From assembly GCA_029982205.1 (NCBI GenBank), contig JARRCM010000007.1, forward strand, positions 1 through 64,000: a DNA stretch of 64,000 nt, written 5' to 3'. Every line of letters starts with the position of its first letter. The first letter of the stretch is position 1. This stretch comes from Thermosediminibacterales bacterium. Lineage in GTDB: Bacteria > Bacillota > Thermosediminibacteria > Koleobacterales > JARRCM01. The position numbers and the translations under genes are program-made. Under the pieces are notes generated by a model that saw nothing but the letters and a program-made list of their open reading frames with translations, had not been told where the DNA came from and searched no databases. Of the stretch, positions 1 to 10,957 are shown in pieces.

Positions 1-138
1 ACTTTAATAAGCTAACAAAGTCTACACTACAAAACGGGTTTTTGGAGTATAAACCCAGTAAAATCAAGGCTTTTACGGAGTTTTATGGTTGAACTTCGGT
101 AGAAGGGAAACTATGCCGAGGTAGGTAATAATCTGGAT

Positions 139-166
139 AAAAAAAGCGCCTAGCGGCGCTTTTTTT
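139..166. terminator. Bidirectional rho-independent terminator
   Basis: Inverted repeat aaaaaaagcgcc-tagc-ggcgctttttttt downstream of the TRAP permease gene. Confidence 0.8.
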
Positions 167-191
167 ATGCTTTTGTAATCTGTTGTTTTTT

Positions 192-2147
192 CTACTTAGA
201 TACTTTTGGGAGTCTTGCTCTTTGTATAACGTAAATCGCAACCAATAATGCTAATCCTATTAAGTTAGATACCTTCTCTGGATGAATAAGGAACATCCCC
301 CCTATAAACAACACAATTCGCTCCCATGCTCTTCCGTTTGTAACAAAATAACCTGAAATAGCACCACCTACGCCTATCATTCCGATGACCGCAGTTGCTA
401 CCGCAACAGCAACGTTTGTAATAGTTGCATTAACAAGTACCAACACAGGTGAAGTAGCAAATATAAACGGAACTATATATGCAGCAAAAGCTATTTTAGA
501 TGCCTCAAACCCTGTCTTAAATGGGTTTGAACCTGCAATTCCTGATCCTGCAAATGCTGCAAGTGCGACTGGAGGTGTTATGTCTGCAATTATTCCGAAA
601 TAAAAAACGAAAAGGTGAGCAGCTATAAGGGGAACACCCAGTTCCAATAAAACAGGCGCAGAAACTGTTGCCTGGATTATATAGTTCGCCGAGGTGGGAA
701 CTCCCATACCCAGTATTATTGAAGCTATCATTGTAAACAACATAGCTAGCCAGATATTTCCTCCAGATATAGCAAGAACTCCATGTGCAAACTTAACTCC
801 AAGACCAGTTAATGTAACGATTCCAACAATTATACCTGCAGTAGCACATGCAAGTGCTACACTTATAGCAGACCTGGCACCTGATTCTAAACCATCAAGA
901 ATGTCAGAAAATGACATGCGAGTATCTTTACTAATAAAACTCACAGCAATTGCTATAAGAATACCGTAAAATGCTGCTTTCATAGGTGTCTGCCCTTTAA
1001 TAAGCATCCAAACAATACCTATTATAGGTGCTGACAGGTACCATTTCTGTTTTAAAAGCTTTACCCAATCTGGAAGCTTGCTTTTTTCAATACCGCTTAA
1101 TCCTGCTTTTTTAGCCTCAAGGTGAACCATTGTAAATATTCCGGTAAAATACAGTAATGCAGGTATAGCAGCTGCTGCTGCAATTGTAATATATGGTATA
1201 TTGGTGAATTCTACCATGATAAATGCCGCTGCTCCCATTATCGGCGGCATTAACTGGCCACCGGTGGACGAAGCCGCTTCAACAGCTGCGGCAAACTCCT
1301 TTCTATACCCAATGCTTTTCATTAATGGTATAGTAATGGAGCCAGTGCCTACAGTATTTGCAACAGAACTCCCTGATACTGTTCCCTGGCTGGCGCTTGC
1401 AACAACAGCAGCTTTTGCAGGGCCACCTGTAGCACTACCTGTAATACCTAATGCCATATCAGTCAACCAATCACCGATTTTCGTTTTTTTAAGGAAAGAC
1501 GCAAACACCAGAAACAGGAATATGAACGTAGCTGATACCATTGTAGGTACACCCAGTATTGACTCAGTGCTCAACCAGGCATATGTGGCTATCCTTGAAA
1601 TGGAGTATCCCCGATGTGCAAGAAATCCGGGAAACATTTTGCCAAAATAAGCATATAACAGGAATAGTGAAGCTAATGTTACGATGACAGGCCCAACTAC
1701 CCTCCGGGCTGCTTCAAGGAGAAGCAGTACTGCCATAACTGAAATCACCATATCCTGTGTGGAGTAATCTCCGGCTAAAAATATAATCCTTTTGTAGTAT
1801 ATAATGTGATAACTTGCAACCACTACAGATAAAAACGCTAGAACGTAATCATACCATGGTATACGGTTACTTTTATCGTTTTTGCTTGCCGGGTAAAGAA
1901 GATAAGTTAACATCAAAGCAAAACCAACATGGGGAGCGCGCTGTAGAGTAGAAGGAAATGTCCCAAAAGCTGCTGTGTAAAGCTGTAATAATGACCAGGT
2001 TATGGCAATAAACGAAATAATTTTCTTCCAGTTGTTTTTAAATCTTCTATATCTATACTCCCTATCATATTTTGCCATAAATTCTTCTTCGTTAATGATT
2101 GGTTCTTCAGCTAATTTTCTTTCATCTAACTTTTTTTGTTTGTCCAA
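192..2147 (-). CDS. TRAP transporter fused permease (4TM/12TM, DctM-like)
   Basis: 651 aa polytopic ORF; motifs such as GTVSGSSVANTVGTGSITIPLMKSIGYRKEFAAAVEAASSTGGQLMPPIMGAAAF typical of TRAP 4TM/12TM fusion permeases; next to a TAXI SBP. Confidence 0.93.
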   Translation of the reverse strand: MDKQKKLDERKLAEEPIINEEEFMAKYDREYRYRRFKNNWKKIISFIAITWSLLQLYTAAFGTFPSTLQRAPHVGFALMLTYLLYPASKNDKSNRIPWYDYVLAFLSVVVASYHIIYYKRIIFLAGDYSTQDMVISVMAVLLLLEAARRVVGPVIVTLASLFLLYAYFGKMFPGFLAHRGYSISRIATYAWLSTESILGVPTMVSATFIFLFLVFASFLKKTKIGDWLTDMALGITGSATGGPAKAAVVASASQGTVSGSSVANTVGTGSITIPLMKSIGYRKEFAAAVEAASSTGGQLMPPIMGAAAFIMVEFTNIPYITIAAAAAIPALLYFTGIFTMVHLEAKKAGLSGIEKSKLPDWVKLLKQKWYLSAPIIGIVWMLIKGQTPMKAAFYGILIAIAVSFISKDTRMSFSDILDGLESGARSAISVALACATAGIIVGIVTLTGLGVKFAHGVLAISGGNIWLAMLFTMIASIILGMGVPTSANYIIQATVSAPVLLELGVPLIAAHLFVFYFGIIADITPPVALAAFAGSGIAGSNPFKTGFEASKIAFAAYIVPFIFATSPVLVLVNATITNVAVAVATAVIGMIGVGGAISGYFVTNGRAWERIVLFIGGMFLIHPEKVSNLIGLALLVAIYVIQRARLPKVSK

Positions 2148-2647
2148 ATTATTACCTCCTCTCTGAGATACTTAATAAACGGAATTTTATCAATCCTAAA
2201 TTTCACCAGCCCCCCTGGCTTGTATAGCTCTTTTAAAGGAATTATGTCATTTTTTATATATAATGTATGGTTAGCAATCACTATACCTATTCTTACCAGA
2301 AGTTCTTTATAACTTCTGTTATAGTTGTAAACCCTATAAGTTCCGTTTTTTATCTCCCATTTTGTGCCTTCTACAGGAAATGATGGGAGATTCGGGCTAT
2401 GGTGGTTGAAAATCATTTCATATATTTGGATACGTAAATCTTTCCCGATTTTATAAGTTTCTGTTACGGGTTGTTTACTAATTGAATGTATCCATTTTAC
2501 ACTAAATCTTTCTCCCGGTTTAACCAAAGTATGGTAAAGAAGCTGACTTTCTTCTTCCTTTTCTACTGTATAAACCTTAAAGGAATTTACGGGAAAAAAA
2601 GTAATAATAAGAGCAAAAAAAGTCAATATTATTAAAAGTTTCCGCAT
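2126..2647 (-). CDS. DUF1850 domain-containing protein
   Basis: Motif VKWIHSISKQPVTETYKI; small secreted/anchored ORF between TAXI SBP and TRAP permease, the usual DUF1850 context. Confidence 0.8.
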   Translation of the reverse strand: MRKLLIILTFFALIITFFPVNSFKVYTVEKEEESQLLYHTLVKPGERFSVKWIHSISKQPVTETYKIGKDLRIQIYEMIFNHHSPNLPSFPVEGTKWEIKNGTYRVYNYNRSYKELLVRIGIVIANHTLYIKNDIIPLKELYKPGGLVKFRIDKIPFIKYLREEVIIWTNKKS

Positions 2648-2712
2648 CAGTATATGAGGCCGGATTTTTATTAACCCGGCCTCTAACCTCCTTTTAACTT
2701 AAAGCATGTTTT

Positions 2713-3723
2713 TTATAGAATCCCTTTTTCCCTGTAGTATTTTTCTGCACCGGGATGCAGGTCTGTTGTCACACCGTTGAGGGCGTTTTCAAGTTTAATC
2801 TGGTCGCCTCTGGCATGCCCTTTAGCGATTTCCGCAGTGTTTTCATACATAACTTTTGTCAGGTTGTATACCAGGTCTTCATCCAGGTCTTCTCTTACAT
2901 ACAGAACAGCCTGAAGTGCGATGGTATGAATTTCTGGATATCCTTTATAAGTATCAGCAGGAATAACATGAGGAGCTACTAACGGGAATTGTTCTTGTAG
3001 TTTTTTAAGTTGTTCACCTTTTATTTCTAAGAATACCACTTCTTTTGCAGTCATAAGGTCAACAATTGCAGCAGCAGGAGCGGCAAGAACGTTCCATCCA
3101 GCATCTAGATGCCCGTCTTTCATTTTAGCAACGGCATCCCCAAAAGTATCATAATTAGCCTGAACATCGTCTGGAGTCAAACCATATGCTTTCAAAATAT
3201 GTGGTGTAGTTGCAGCAGTTCCACTACCTACAGGTCCAAGGGCAACTCTCTTGCCTTTCAGGTCTGCAACTGTTTTTATACCGCTTTCCTTAACGGCTAC
3301 ACCCTGAATGATTTCAGGATAAACAACACCTACAGCTCTAAAGTTTTTAATCGGTTTTCCTTCAAAAGCACCCTTCCCATTCCATGCATCATCGGCTATA
3401 TTATTCATAGCCATAACTATATCAGCTTCGCCGTTTCCAAGTAAACGTATATTTTCAACAGATGCACCTGAAGGCTGTATTGTAACTTGAACGCCTTCTA
3501 TTTTTTCTGACCATACATTGGCAATTGCTCCACCTAATGGGTAATAAGTCCCTGCAGTTCCACCGGTGGAAAATGAAAGCTGAATAACTTCAGGTTTCTT
3601 CTCCCCTTTAGCAGCATCTGATTTGCCTTCAGGTTTAGCTTCCTGCTTACTACAACCAACCAGTGCAACACTAACCACCAATACAAATACCAAAAATAAC
3701 ACAAAGCTTCTCTTAGTCATCAT
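2713..3723 (-). CDS. TAXI family TRAP transporter solute-binding subunit (lipoprotein)
   Basis: Lipobox VALVGCSKQ; SFSTGGTAGTYYPLGGAIANVWSEKI and KGKRVALGPVGSGTAATTPHIL typical of TAXI proteins. Confidence 0.93.
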   Translation of the reverse strand: MMTKRSFVLFLVFVLVVSVALVGCSKQEAKPEGKSDAAKGEKKPEVIQLSFSTGGTAGTYYPLGGAIANVWSEKIEGVQVTIQPSGASVENIRLLGNGEADIVMAMNNIADDAWNGKGAFEGKPIKNFRAVGVVYPEIIQGVAVKESGIKTVADLKGKRVALGPVGSGTAATTPHILKAYGLTPDDVQANYDTFGDAVAKMKDGHLDAGWNVLAAPAAAIVDLMTAKEVVFLEIKGEQLKKLQEQFPLVAPHVIPADTYKGYPEIHTIALQAVLYVREDLDEDLVYNLTKVMYENTAEIAKGHARGDQIKLENALNGVTTDLHPGAEKYYREKGIL

Positions 3724-4042
3724 TTTTCTCCCCCTTTTTTCATTCTTACTTAACGTTTTGTATTAAAACTTAAAAAATCTCCCCCTTTCTTAAATATTCT
3801 TAACTAATTTGATTAAATTATTTTATGAAATTTTTACTTCATTTTTAGTTTGTCTTTGCAATTATTCCTACTTAATTGTATTCGATTTAAATTTAAAAAT
3901 TCCTTCTTGTATACAAAAATTTTTTTTTTGATAATTCTTTTCATAAATAAACAAAACCATTTAGATATGTTATACACTAAAAGCACTTTTACGATTTTTC
4001 CCGCCCTTTTGGACTTTAAAAAATAGACATAAAATATGTTAT

Positions 4043-4489
4043 TTATTTTATGTCTATTTGACCAAGATTAAAAAAAGTTTCTCTAGATTTTGCTAAAAGT
4101 CTGCCTTCTTTGTTTACTATTTCTCCTTCTGCCACTATTATTTTTCTTCCAAGATTTACTACTCTGCCTTCAGCAATCATTATGTCACCTACAATTCCGG
4201 GAGCAGTGTAGTTTATATTCATCTCAACAGTAGTTACCTGAAAACCCAGAGTGCGGACTGCCATTCCCATCGCAGTATCCAGCAGAGAAAACGCCACTCC
4301 TCCATGAGCAATCCCCATTGGATTTGTATGGTATTTATCGATTTTTAACTCGAGCCTAGCTATGCCTTTACCTAACATTGTAATATTCATATTCATATGA
4401 CGGTGAAAAGGAGTTTTTTTATTTATTTCAATTATTTTATTAAATAAACGCTCATCCACTCCACGATTTTCAGCTGCAGGCCTGTCCAT
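4043..4489 (-). CDS. PaaI-family hotdog thioesterase
   Basis: HTNPMGIAHGGVAFSLLDTAMGMAV motif; start refined to MDRPAAENRG at 4489 within ORF 4043..4561. Confidence 0.85.
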   Translation of the reverse strand: MDRPAAENRGVDERLFNKIIEINKKTPFHRHMNMNITMLGKGIARLELKIDKYHTNPMGIAHGGVAFSLLDTAMGMAVRTLGFQVTTVEMNINYTAPGIVGDIMIAEGRVVNLGRKIIVAEGEIVNKEGRLLAKSRETFFNLGQIDIK

Positions 4490-4659
4490 AATTAAACACC
4501 TTCCTTTAATATTAGATTTTAATACAAATAAAATTATAACTAAATTAGTAATAATACACAAATATGATGCAATATATTTTAGAGATTGAATAATATTTAT
4601 TTAAAGGGTAAAATAGTTTCAAGATTTGTTTTTGAAAAATATGGTGAGGAGGTGCACAA

Positions 4660-5745
4660 GTGAAGCTCAAGGTAGGAGTGATTTTCGGCGGCAAATCCAG
4701 TGAACACGAAGTATCTCTCATGTCTGCAACTTCTATATTAAAAGTGATGGATAAAAACAAGTATGAAGTTATTCCAATAGGTATAACCAGGGAAGGGGAA
4801 TGGTACATTTATAAGGGTGATTTTGAAAAAATCTTAAAAGACGAATGGCTGCCGGAAGCGAAAAAAGCCTATATGCCGTCAGATAATGGATATAAAGGCA
4901 TCTTTACTATCGAAAACGGAAAAGTAGAAAAACATGAACTAGATGTAGTATTTCCTGTTTTACATGGGCCCAACGGAGAAGATGGTACAATTCAAGGGCT
5001 GTTTGAGCTTGCAGGTATTCCATATGTAAGCTGCAATGTTTTAAGCTCTTCAGTGGCTATGGACAAAGTATTTACTAAGAGGCTCTTGGAACAGGCCGGT
5101 CTTCCTCAGGCCCACTACAAGGTTTACATGAAAAATGACATCACCAAAAGTCTGGAACAAACAATAAAGGATATCGAACAAAATTTTGAATACCCCTGTT
5201 TCATAAAACCAGCAAATTTGGGATCCAGTGTAGGAATAACAAAAGCCCATAATGAAAAAGAACTGGCTGAAGGACTAAAACTCGCTTCAAAATACGACAG
5301 AAAGATTCTTGTGGAAGAGTTTATTGAAGGCAGAGAAATTGAATGTTCTGTTCTGGGTAATGATAACCCTAAAGCATCATTACCAGGGGAGATTATACCA
5401 TGTAACGAGTTTTATGATTACCAGGCCAAATACTTTGATGAAGGAAAATCCCGGCTGCTCATACCTGCTCCCTTATCTGAAGAAAAAACTGAAGAAATAA
5501 AACAGCTTGCGGTTAAGGCTTATAAAGCTCTTGACTGTCAAATAATGGCCAGAGTAGATGTTTTTCTACAGAAGGATACCCAAAAAGTTTATATCAATGA
5601 ATTGAATACAATTCCCGGATTCACAAAAATAAGCATGTATCCTAAACTTTGGGAAGCCAGCGGATTGTCTTATTCAAAACTTATAGATGAACTTATAAGG
5701 CTTTCAATTGAACGTTTTGAAGAAAATCGTTCACAAAGCATTTAG
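4660..5745 (+). CDS. ddl: D-alanine--D-alanine ligase
   Basis: GGKSSEHEVSLMSA, HGPNGEDGTIQGLFEL, ELNTIPGFTKISMYPKLWEASGLSY; RBS gaggaggtg, start GTG/ATG region at 4660. Confidence 0.96.
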   Translation: MKLKVGVIFGGKSSEHEVSLMSATSILKVMDKNKYEVIPIGITREGEWYIYKGDFEKILKDEWLPEAKKAYMPSDNGYKGIFTIENGKVEKHELDVVFPVLHGPNGEDGTIQGLFELAGIPYVSCNVLSSSVAMDKVFTKRLLEQAGLPQAHYKVYMKNDITKSLEQTIKDIEQNFEYPCFIKPANLGSSVGITKAHNEKELAEGLKLASKYDRKILVEEFIEGREIECSVLGNDNPKASLPGEIIPCNEFYDYQAKYFDEGKSRLLIPAPLSEEKTEEIKQLAVKAYKALDCQIMARVDVFLQKDTQKVYINELNTIPGFTKISMYPKLWEASGLSYSKLIDELIRLSIERFEENRSQSI

Positions 5746-6483
5746 CAGGTCGGTTAATGTTTTTCCAGCTCCGCTATTAATAACTACATCAGATATATAA
5801 TCAAATGGTGTAGGCTGCTTGTTGATTATTATAAGTCTTTTAACTAAAACAGGCAGTGAAGCCACTGGCTCTACCGAAAGGCTGCTTCCTACAACCATTA
5901 GGAGGTCACATTCGTTTTTAAGTATCTGTTGAGCTTCAAAGAAACATTCAGGCATTAAATCTCCGAACAATACAATATTAGGCCTTAAAAGATTATCACA
6001 TTTCGGGCATCGGGGGACCTTGATGCCCTGTTTTAATTGATCAGTTAATAAATGAAAAGGATAATTTGAATCGCAATTAACACATCGGCATGTACGTATA
6101 TGCCCATGAACTTCAAACACATTTTTTGAACCCGCTTTTTTATGTAGATTATCAATGTTCTGGGTTATGATGCCCTTGATAAAACCCATTTCCTCCATTA
6201 CAGCTAATGCCCTATGACCATCATTCGGTTTGGCATTTACAAGTTTAGCATACCTGGGAAATGCCACACTGTAAAACCTGGCAGGATTCTGCATCAAAAC
6301 ATCTACAGTGGATTCTTTCATAGGGTCTATTTTTTCCCAAAGGCCGACACCGGGGCTTCTAAAATCCGGTATCCCACTTTCGGTGCTTATACCGGCACCT
6401 GTTAAAACATAAACATTTCGGCTGCTGCGTATAAGCTCTGCAGCTTTTTTAATCTTATCATTATAGCTTTTCATCATTTTCAA
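5731..6483 (-). CDS. cobB: NAD-dependent protein deacylase (Sir2 family)
   Basis: GAGISTESGIPDFRSPG, TQNIDNLHKKAGS, HGHIRTCRCVNC..CPKC zinc motif. Confidence 0.95.
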   Translation of the reverse strand: MKMMKSYNDKIKKAAELIRSSRNVYVLTGAGISTESGIPDFRSPGVGLWEKIDPMKESTVDVLMQNPARFYSVAFPRYAKLVNAKPNDGHRALAVMEEMGFIKGIITQNIDNLHKKAGSKNVFEVHGHIRTCRCVNCDSNYPFHLLTDQLKQGIKVPRCPKCDNLLRPNIVLFGDLMPECFFEAQQILKNECDLLMVVGSSLSVEPVASLPVLVKRLIIINKQPTPFDYISDVVINSGAGKTLTDLLNAL

Positions 6484-6495
6484 ACCCTCCTAAAA

Positions 6496-8415
6496 TCAAC
6501 CTTTATCCAGCTTTATACCCGCTCCAGGTATACGTTTATCACCGATGCGTTTCGTAAAACCTATTTCATCAAAGTGTTCTAATAGTGGAAGAGCGTATTT
6601 TCTGCTGGTATTCAACAAATCCCTAACTTCAGCAACGGTAATTTCACCTTTATCATTTAAAACTTTCAAAACAGCTTCCTTGCTTTTTATATATAAGTCA
6701 ATCGGAAGGAAGAAGTCATCTTTTATTTTCTTGAAGATTCCAATTTCCGAAGCAGCATTCATTAATGAAACGATTATGGGCTTTGGAATATCAAGTTTTA
6801 TTACAATATCATCAATACCCGGAGGGGAATACTTTTTTTCTTCAAAGAGATGTTTTATATTTTCAAGAACGTTTTCCTGTTCTGGGGTAAAAGTAATACG
6901 AAAGTCTTTTAGGCTAACTGTTTTACCGTCACTTTTTATAATTTTTTCAGCCAGAAGCATTTCTATAATATACTGAAAAAATGGTATGTCGAGACCTGTG
7001 CGTTCCCTCAGTTCTTCCTTAGGAATTCCTGATTTCAGAGGGTTTTTTCTATGGTAAATTGAAATAGCATCTATTAACCCGCCTTTTAACTTGTTTAAAT
7101 AAGTTTCATGTAAAAGAATCGACCTTCCGGAAAGAGAAACTTCCTTTACCTTGCCTCTTTTTATTAAACCACCCAAAACATTATCAAAATCCTCACGGCC
7201 GTAATAACGGAAAACCTCATTTCTATCAATATGTTTATGGCTTTTCAGCATAATTATTTGTTCCAAAACCTCTTCGGGTGCTGATGTTTCTATCAGCTCA
7301 AGTCTCTTAATTGTTTCCTTGTTGAAAGGCTTTTCCTTTTCAGGTAATGGATCAAGTATTAAGCCTCCACCTATTGTTACCATAGGTGAATACGACCTTA
7401 TGACAAAACGGTCTCCTGACAGTGCGGTAGTCTTTTCTTCCAACCTGAACTGAACAAGTGCGCTTTCGCCAGGATATATTAACTTTTTATCTAAAACTAT
7501 TACCCTTGCTAAAACTTCTTTAGAACCCAAGTAAAGGCGGATACGTTCGAGGTTTTTAATCGCTCTGGGAGCATTTTTTAAAACCTGTAACCGCGCATCC
7601 AGTAACAAAGTGGGTTTTAAAAGCCCGGGAGCAGCAACTACATCTCCCCGTTTAACCTCAGCCGGTTTCACACCTGCTATATTAGCTGCTACCCTTTGAC
7701 CACCTTCAGCTGTAATTGTATCCTCATTATGAACCTGTATTGAACGAAGTCTTGTTAGTATTTGCTGTGGCATTATTTCAGCGTTTTGGTCAACAGTTAT
7801 CTTGCCTGACAAAAGGGTGCCTGTAACCACAGTTCCAAATCCTTTAACAGTAAATACCCTGTCTATTGGCATTCTAAACGGTATACCAAGCTTTTTTGCG
7901 TCCACTTCCTCAGTCATTTTATCAACTGCTGAGACAAGTTTGTCTAACCCATATCCCGTTTTTGATGAAACCGGGATAATGGGTGCGTTCTCAAGGAAGC
8001 TGCCTTTAACTCTTTTTTTAATATCTTCGATGACAAGTTCAAGCCATTCGTTATCAACAATATCAGTTTTTGTAACCGCTATGACTCCTTTTTTCACTTT
8101 TAATAATTCTAAAATATTTAGGTGTTCTTCGGTTTGAGGCATAACACCCTCATCAGCTGCAACTACAAGTATTACGGTATCCATTCCCCCTGCTCCAGCA
8201 AGCATGTTTTTTATGAGCTTTTCATGGCCTGGGACATCAATTATTCCGGCCCTTCTTCCGCTGGGCAAATCAAAATAAGCAAAACCCAAGTCAATGGTTA
8301 TGCCTCTTGCTTTTTCTTCTTTTAACCTGTCTGTCTCTATTCCGGTTAAAGCCCTTATAAGTGCAGTTTTGCCATGATCTATATGTCCTGCGGTCCCGAT
8401 AATAACATGTTTCAA
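6496..8415 (-). CDS. selB: Selenocysteine-specific translation elongation factor SelB
   Basis: [42 protein letters not shown]-terminal winged-helix repeats; next to selA and selD. Confidence 0.97.
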   Translation of the reverse strand: MKHVIIGTAGHIDHGKTALIRALTGIETDRLKEEKARGITIDLGFAYFDLPSGRRAGIIDVPGHEKLIKNMLAGAGGMDTVILVVAADEGVMPQTEEHLNILELLKVKKGVIAVTKTDIVDNEWLELVIEDIKKRVKGSFLENAPIIPVSSKTGYGLDKLVSAVDKMTEEVDAKKLGIPFRMPIDRVFTVKGFGTVVTGTLLSGKITVDQNAEIMPQQILTRLRSIQVHNEDTITAEGGQRVAANIAGVKPAEVKRGDVVAAPGLLKPTLLLDARLQVLKNAPRAIKNLERIRLYLGSKEVLARVIVLDKKLIYPGESALVQFRLEEKTTALSGDRFVIRSYSPMVTIGGGLILDPLPEKEKPFNKETIKRLELIETSAPEEVLEQIIMLKSHKHIDRNEVFRYYGREDFDNVLGGLIKRGKVKEVSLSGRSILLHETYLNKLKGGLIDAISIYHRKNPLKSGIPKEELRERTGLDIPFFQYIIEMLLAEKIIKSDGKTVSLKDFRITFTPEQENVLENIKHLFEEKKYSPPGIDDIVIKLDIPKPIIVSLMNAASEIGIFKKIKDDFFLPIDLYIKSKEAVLKVLNDKGEITVAEVRDLLNTSRKYALPLLEHFDEIGFTKRIGDKRIPGAGIKLDKG

Positions 8416-8435
8416 AAAAATTCCCCCTTGTTACC

Positions 8436-9842
8436 CTAACTTTTTCGGAAAAATATTTTTTCAAGGGAAGTCCGTATCTTTGAAAAATCATTTATATTCA
8501 TTGTCCTGACATCAAAAACCATACAGTCATCAGAAATCCTTGTGATAATTGGAATATCAAGCTCTCTTAACATTTGGTCTAATTCAGTAACCGTAAACTT
8601 TATAGGTTTTAAAATTACTGCTTTGGTAGGTAATTTTTCGACAGGGTATGCGCCGCCTCCAACCATAGAAAACTCAGAAACTATTTCGATTTTTGCATGT
8701 AAAGGCGTAAAAATTTCAAGTTCTTTGAAAAGAAGTTTTGCCTTTTCTTCAAGCTTACTCAATGGAGCTGTTAACATCTTTAACACTGGTATTTTTTCTA
8801 CAGCTTTGTTTTCATCTAAATATAACCTCAATGTAAACTCTAAAGCTGCTAAAGTCATCTTATCGATTCTTAAAGCCCGGTTTAGCGGATGTTTTTTAAT
8901 AACCTCTATATACTCTTTTTTTCCTAAAACAATTCCTGCCTGAGGCCCTCCTAAAAGCTTATCACCGCTGAAAGTCACAACATCAACTCCTGCCTTAACA
9001 CTTTCGATAACTGTAGGCTCCTTGGTTAAGCCGTATTTTGAAAAATCAATCATACTTCCACTTCCCAGATCTTCAATCACCGGAATCTTGTATTTTTTCC
9101 CAAGACTAACAAGTTCTCGGCTTTCTACCACTTTAGTAAAACCGCAAATTTTATAATTGCTTGTGTGAACTTTCAGCAGTGCTCCAGTGTTTTCGTTTAT
9201 AAAATTCTCATAATCTTTTAAATGTGTCCTGTTTGTGGTTCCCACTTCTACTAACCTGGCACCGCTCTGTGCCATTACCTCGGGAATTCTAAAAGAACCC
9301 CCGATTTCTACAAGCTGGCCTCGAGAAATAATAACTTCCCTGCCTGAAGCCAGTGCAGAAAGCACCAGAAGCACTGCACCGGCATTGTTATTAACCACAA
9401 GAGCTGCTTCAGCCCCGGTCAAATCACACAGAAGAGATTCTACGTGACTGTAACGGCTGCCGCGAGTTCCTGTAGTAAGGTCAATTTCAAGGTTTGAATA
9501 GTTGCTTACAACGTCCCAAAAACGTTCTTTAATTTCAGCAGAGAGAGGCGCCCTGCCGAGATTGGTATGTAACACAGTGCCAGTTGCGTTAATAACCCTT
9601 TTAAAACTATTGCTCCATTTCTTCGTTATCAGTCTTTCAACATCAAGAACTATAATGTTTTCCTCAACAGAAAATCCATTATCCCCGGCAATTAATATTT
9701 TATTGCGATAAGTATCTATGGTTTCTCTGATACAGTCTGTTATTATTTTTCGGGGTATATCTTTGTATTTCTGTTTTTTCATTATAATATTAAAGATCCT
9801 GTCTACTCCCGGGAGTTTTCTAAACAACTCGTTCTTCTTCAT
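8436..9842 (-). CDS. selA: L-seryl-tRNA(Sec) selenium transferase
   Basis: RVINATGTVLHTNLGRAPLS, VVNNNAGAVLLVLSAL, TFSGDKLLGGPQAGIVLG (PLP lysine); start refined to MKKNELFRKLPGVD at 9842. Confidence 0.97.
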   Translation of the reverse strand: MKKNELFRKLPGVDRIFNIIMKKQKYKDIPRKIITDCIRETIDTYRNKILIAGDNGFSVEENIIVLDVERLITKKWSNSFKRVINATGTVLHTNLGRAPLSAEIKERFWDVVSNYSNLEIDLTTGTRGSRYSHVESLLCDLTGAEAALVVNNNAGAVLLVLSALASGREVIISRGQLVEIGGSFRIPEVMAQSGARLVEVGTTNRTHLKDYENFINENTGALLKVHTSNYKICGFTKVVESRELVSLGKKYKIPVIEDLGSGSMIDFSKYGLTKEPTVIESVKAGVDVVTFSGDKLLGGPQAGIVLGKKEYIEVIKKHPLNRALRIDKMTLAALEFTLRLYLDENKAVEKIPVLKMLTAPLSKLEEKAKLLFKELEIFTPLHAKIEIVSEFSMVGGGAYPVEKLPTKAVILKPIKFTVTELDQMLRELDIPIITRISDDCMVFDVRTMNINDFSKIRTSLEKIFFRKS

Positions 9843-9865
9843 TTCTGCCCTCCGAAAATCACAAA

Positions 9866-10912
9866 CTATTTTATTTTTAAATACCAATCCTTCTTTTCAA
9901 CAACCTTACCAACAGCAGAAGCTTCTGTTAGACCTTTCTCATGGAGTTTTTTAAGTAAAATGCCCTTTTTCTCTTCAGACAGTGAAAGCAAAAGGCCTCC
10001 AGATGTTTGGGGGTCAAACAAAACGTCTCTGATTTCTTCAGCAACTTCAACATCTATATTAACAAAATCTTTCAAGTAGTTACGGTTTGAATATGCTCCT
10101 GCAGGGATAATACCCATTTTAGCCAGCTCTATCGCTTTCTCAATAACAGGAATGTTTTTACAGTCAAACTCTATTGTTACATTACTGCTCGAAGCCATCT
10201 CATATGCATGGCCTAACAGACCAAAACCAGTAATATCTGTAGAAGCATTTACTCCTACCTCCCCGGCTATCTCGGCTGCGGTCCTGTTAAGTTCGGTCAT
10301 GACTGAAACCACCTTTTCAAGGTCACTCCCCGATACCATGTCAGCCTTTATACCTGTGGTCATTATGCCTATACCAAGTGGTTTTGTCAGTACAACAACA
10401 TCCCCGGGTTGTGCACCTGAGTTTCTCATAACTTTATCAGGTTCCACCTGACCGATCACAGAAAGGCCATATTTTAATTCTTTATCATCAACGGTATGCC
10501 CTCCTGCTATGATGGCACCCGCTTCATTTGCCTTATCCCGCCCTCCTGAAAGGATTTGAGACAGTATTTCTACAGGGAGGTCTGAGGGAAAACAAACTAT
10601 GTTTAATGCCATAATAGGTTTCCCACCCATTGCATAGACATCACTTAAAGCATTCGCAGCCGCGATCTGACCGAATATATAAGGGTCGTCTACAACAGGT
10701 GTAAAAAAATCCACCGTCTGTATTAAAGCCTGGTTTTCGTTGAGTTTATATACAGCTGCATCATCAGAAGTTTCAATTCCAACTAAAAGATTTTCATCCT
10801 CAATTTTTGAAAACTGCCGCAGAACCTGCGACAGGGTACATGGACCTATTTTGGCCGCTCACCCGGCACTGCTTGTAAGCTGTGTTAAACGAATAATGTC
10901 TTTTTTTTCCAT
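9866..10912 (-). CDS. selD: Selenide, water dikinase SelD, itself a selenoprotein (in-frame UGA=Sec at codon 18)
   Basis: ORF track gives only 9866..10714; the frame extends through TGA (10859-10861) to ATG at 10912: MEKKDIIRLTQLTSSAG-U-AAKIGPCTLSQVLRQF..., the SelD catalytic motif with Sec at the active-site position. Confidence 0.95.
10814..10834 (-). promoter_or_regulatory. Putative bSECIS hairpin for selD UGA
   Basis: On minus strand CTGTCGCAG-GTT-CTGCGGCAG, 9-bp stem (one G-U), G in the apical loop, loop about 33-35 nt 3' of the UGA. Confidence 0.7.
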
Positions 10913-10957
10913 TTGATTTCCCTTCTTTCCTAAATCAGCTTTTTATATTATTTCCTA

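Noticed and set aside
385-1650. Plus-strand ORFs opposite the TRAP permease
   Set aside because: Antisense shadow ORFs of a well-supported gene; no RBS or recognisable protein.
10859-10861. selD as a pseudogene with a premature stop
   Set aside because: The TGA lies exactly at the SelD active-site Sec/Cys position with conserved flanks, a hairpin downstream and selA/selB adjacent.
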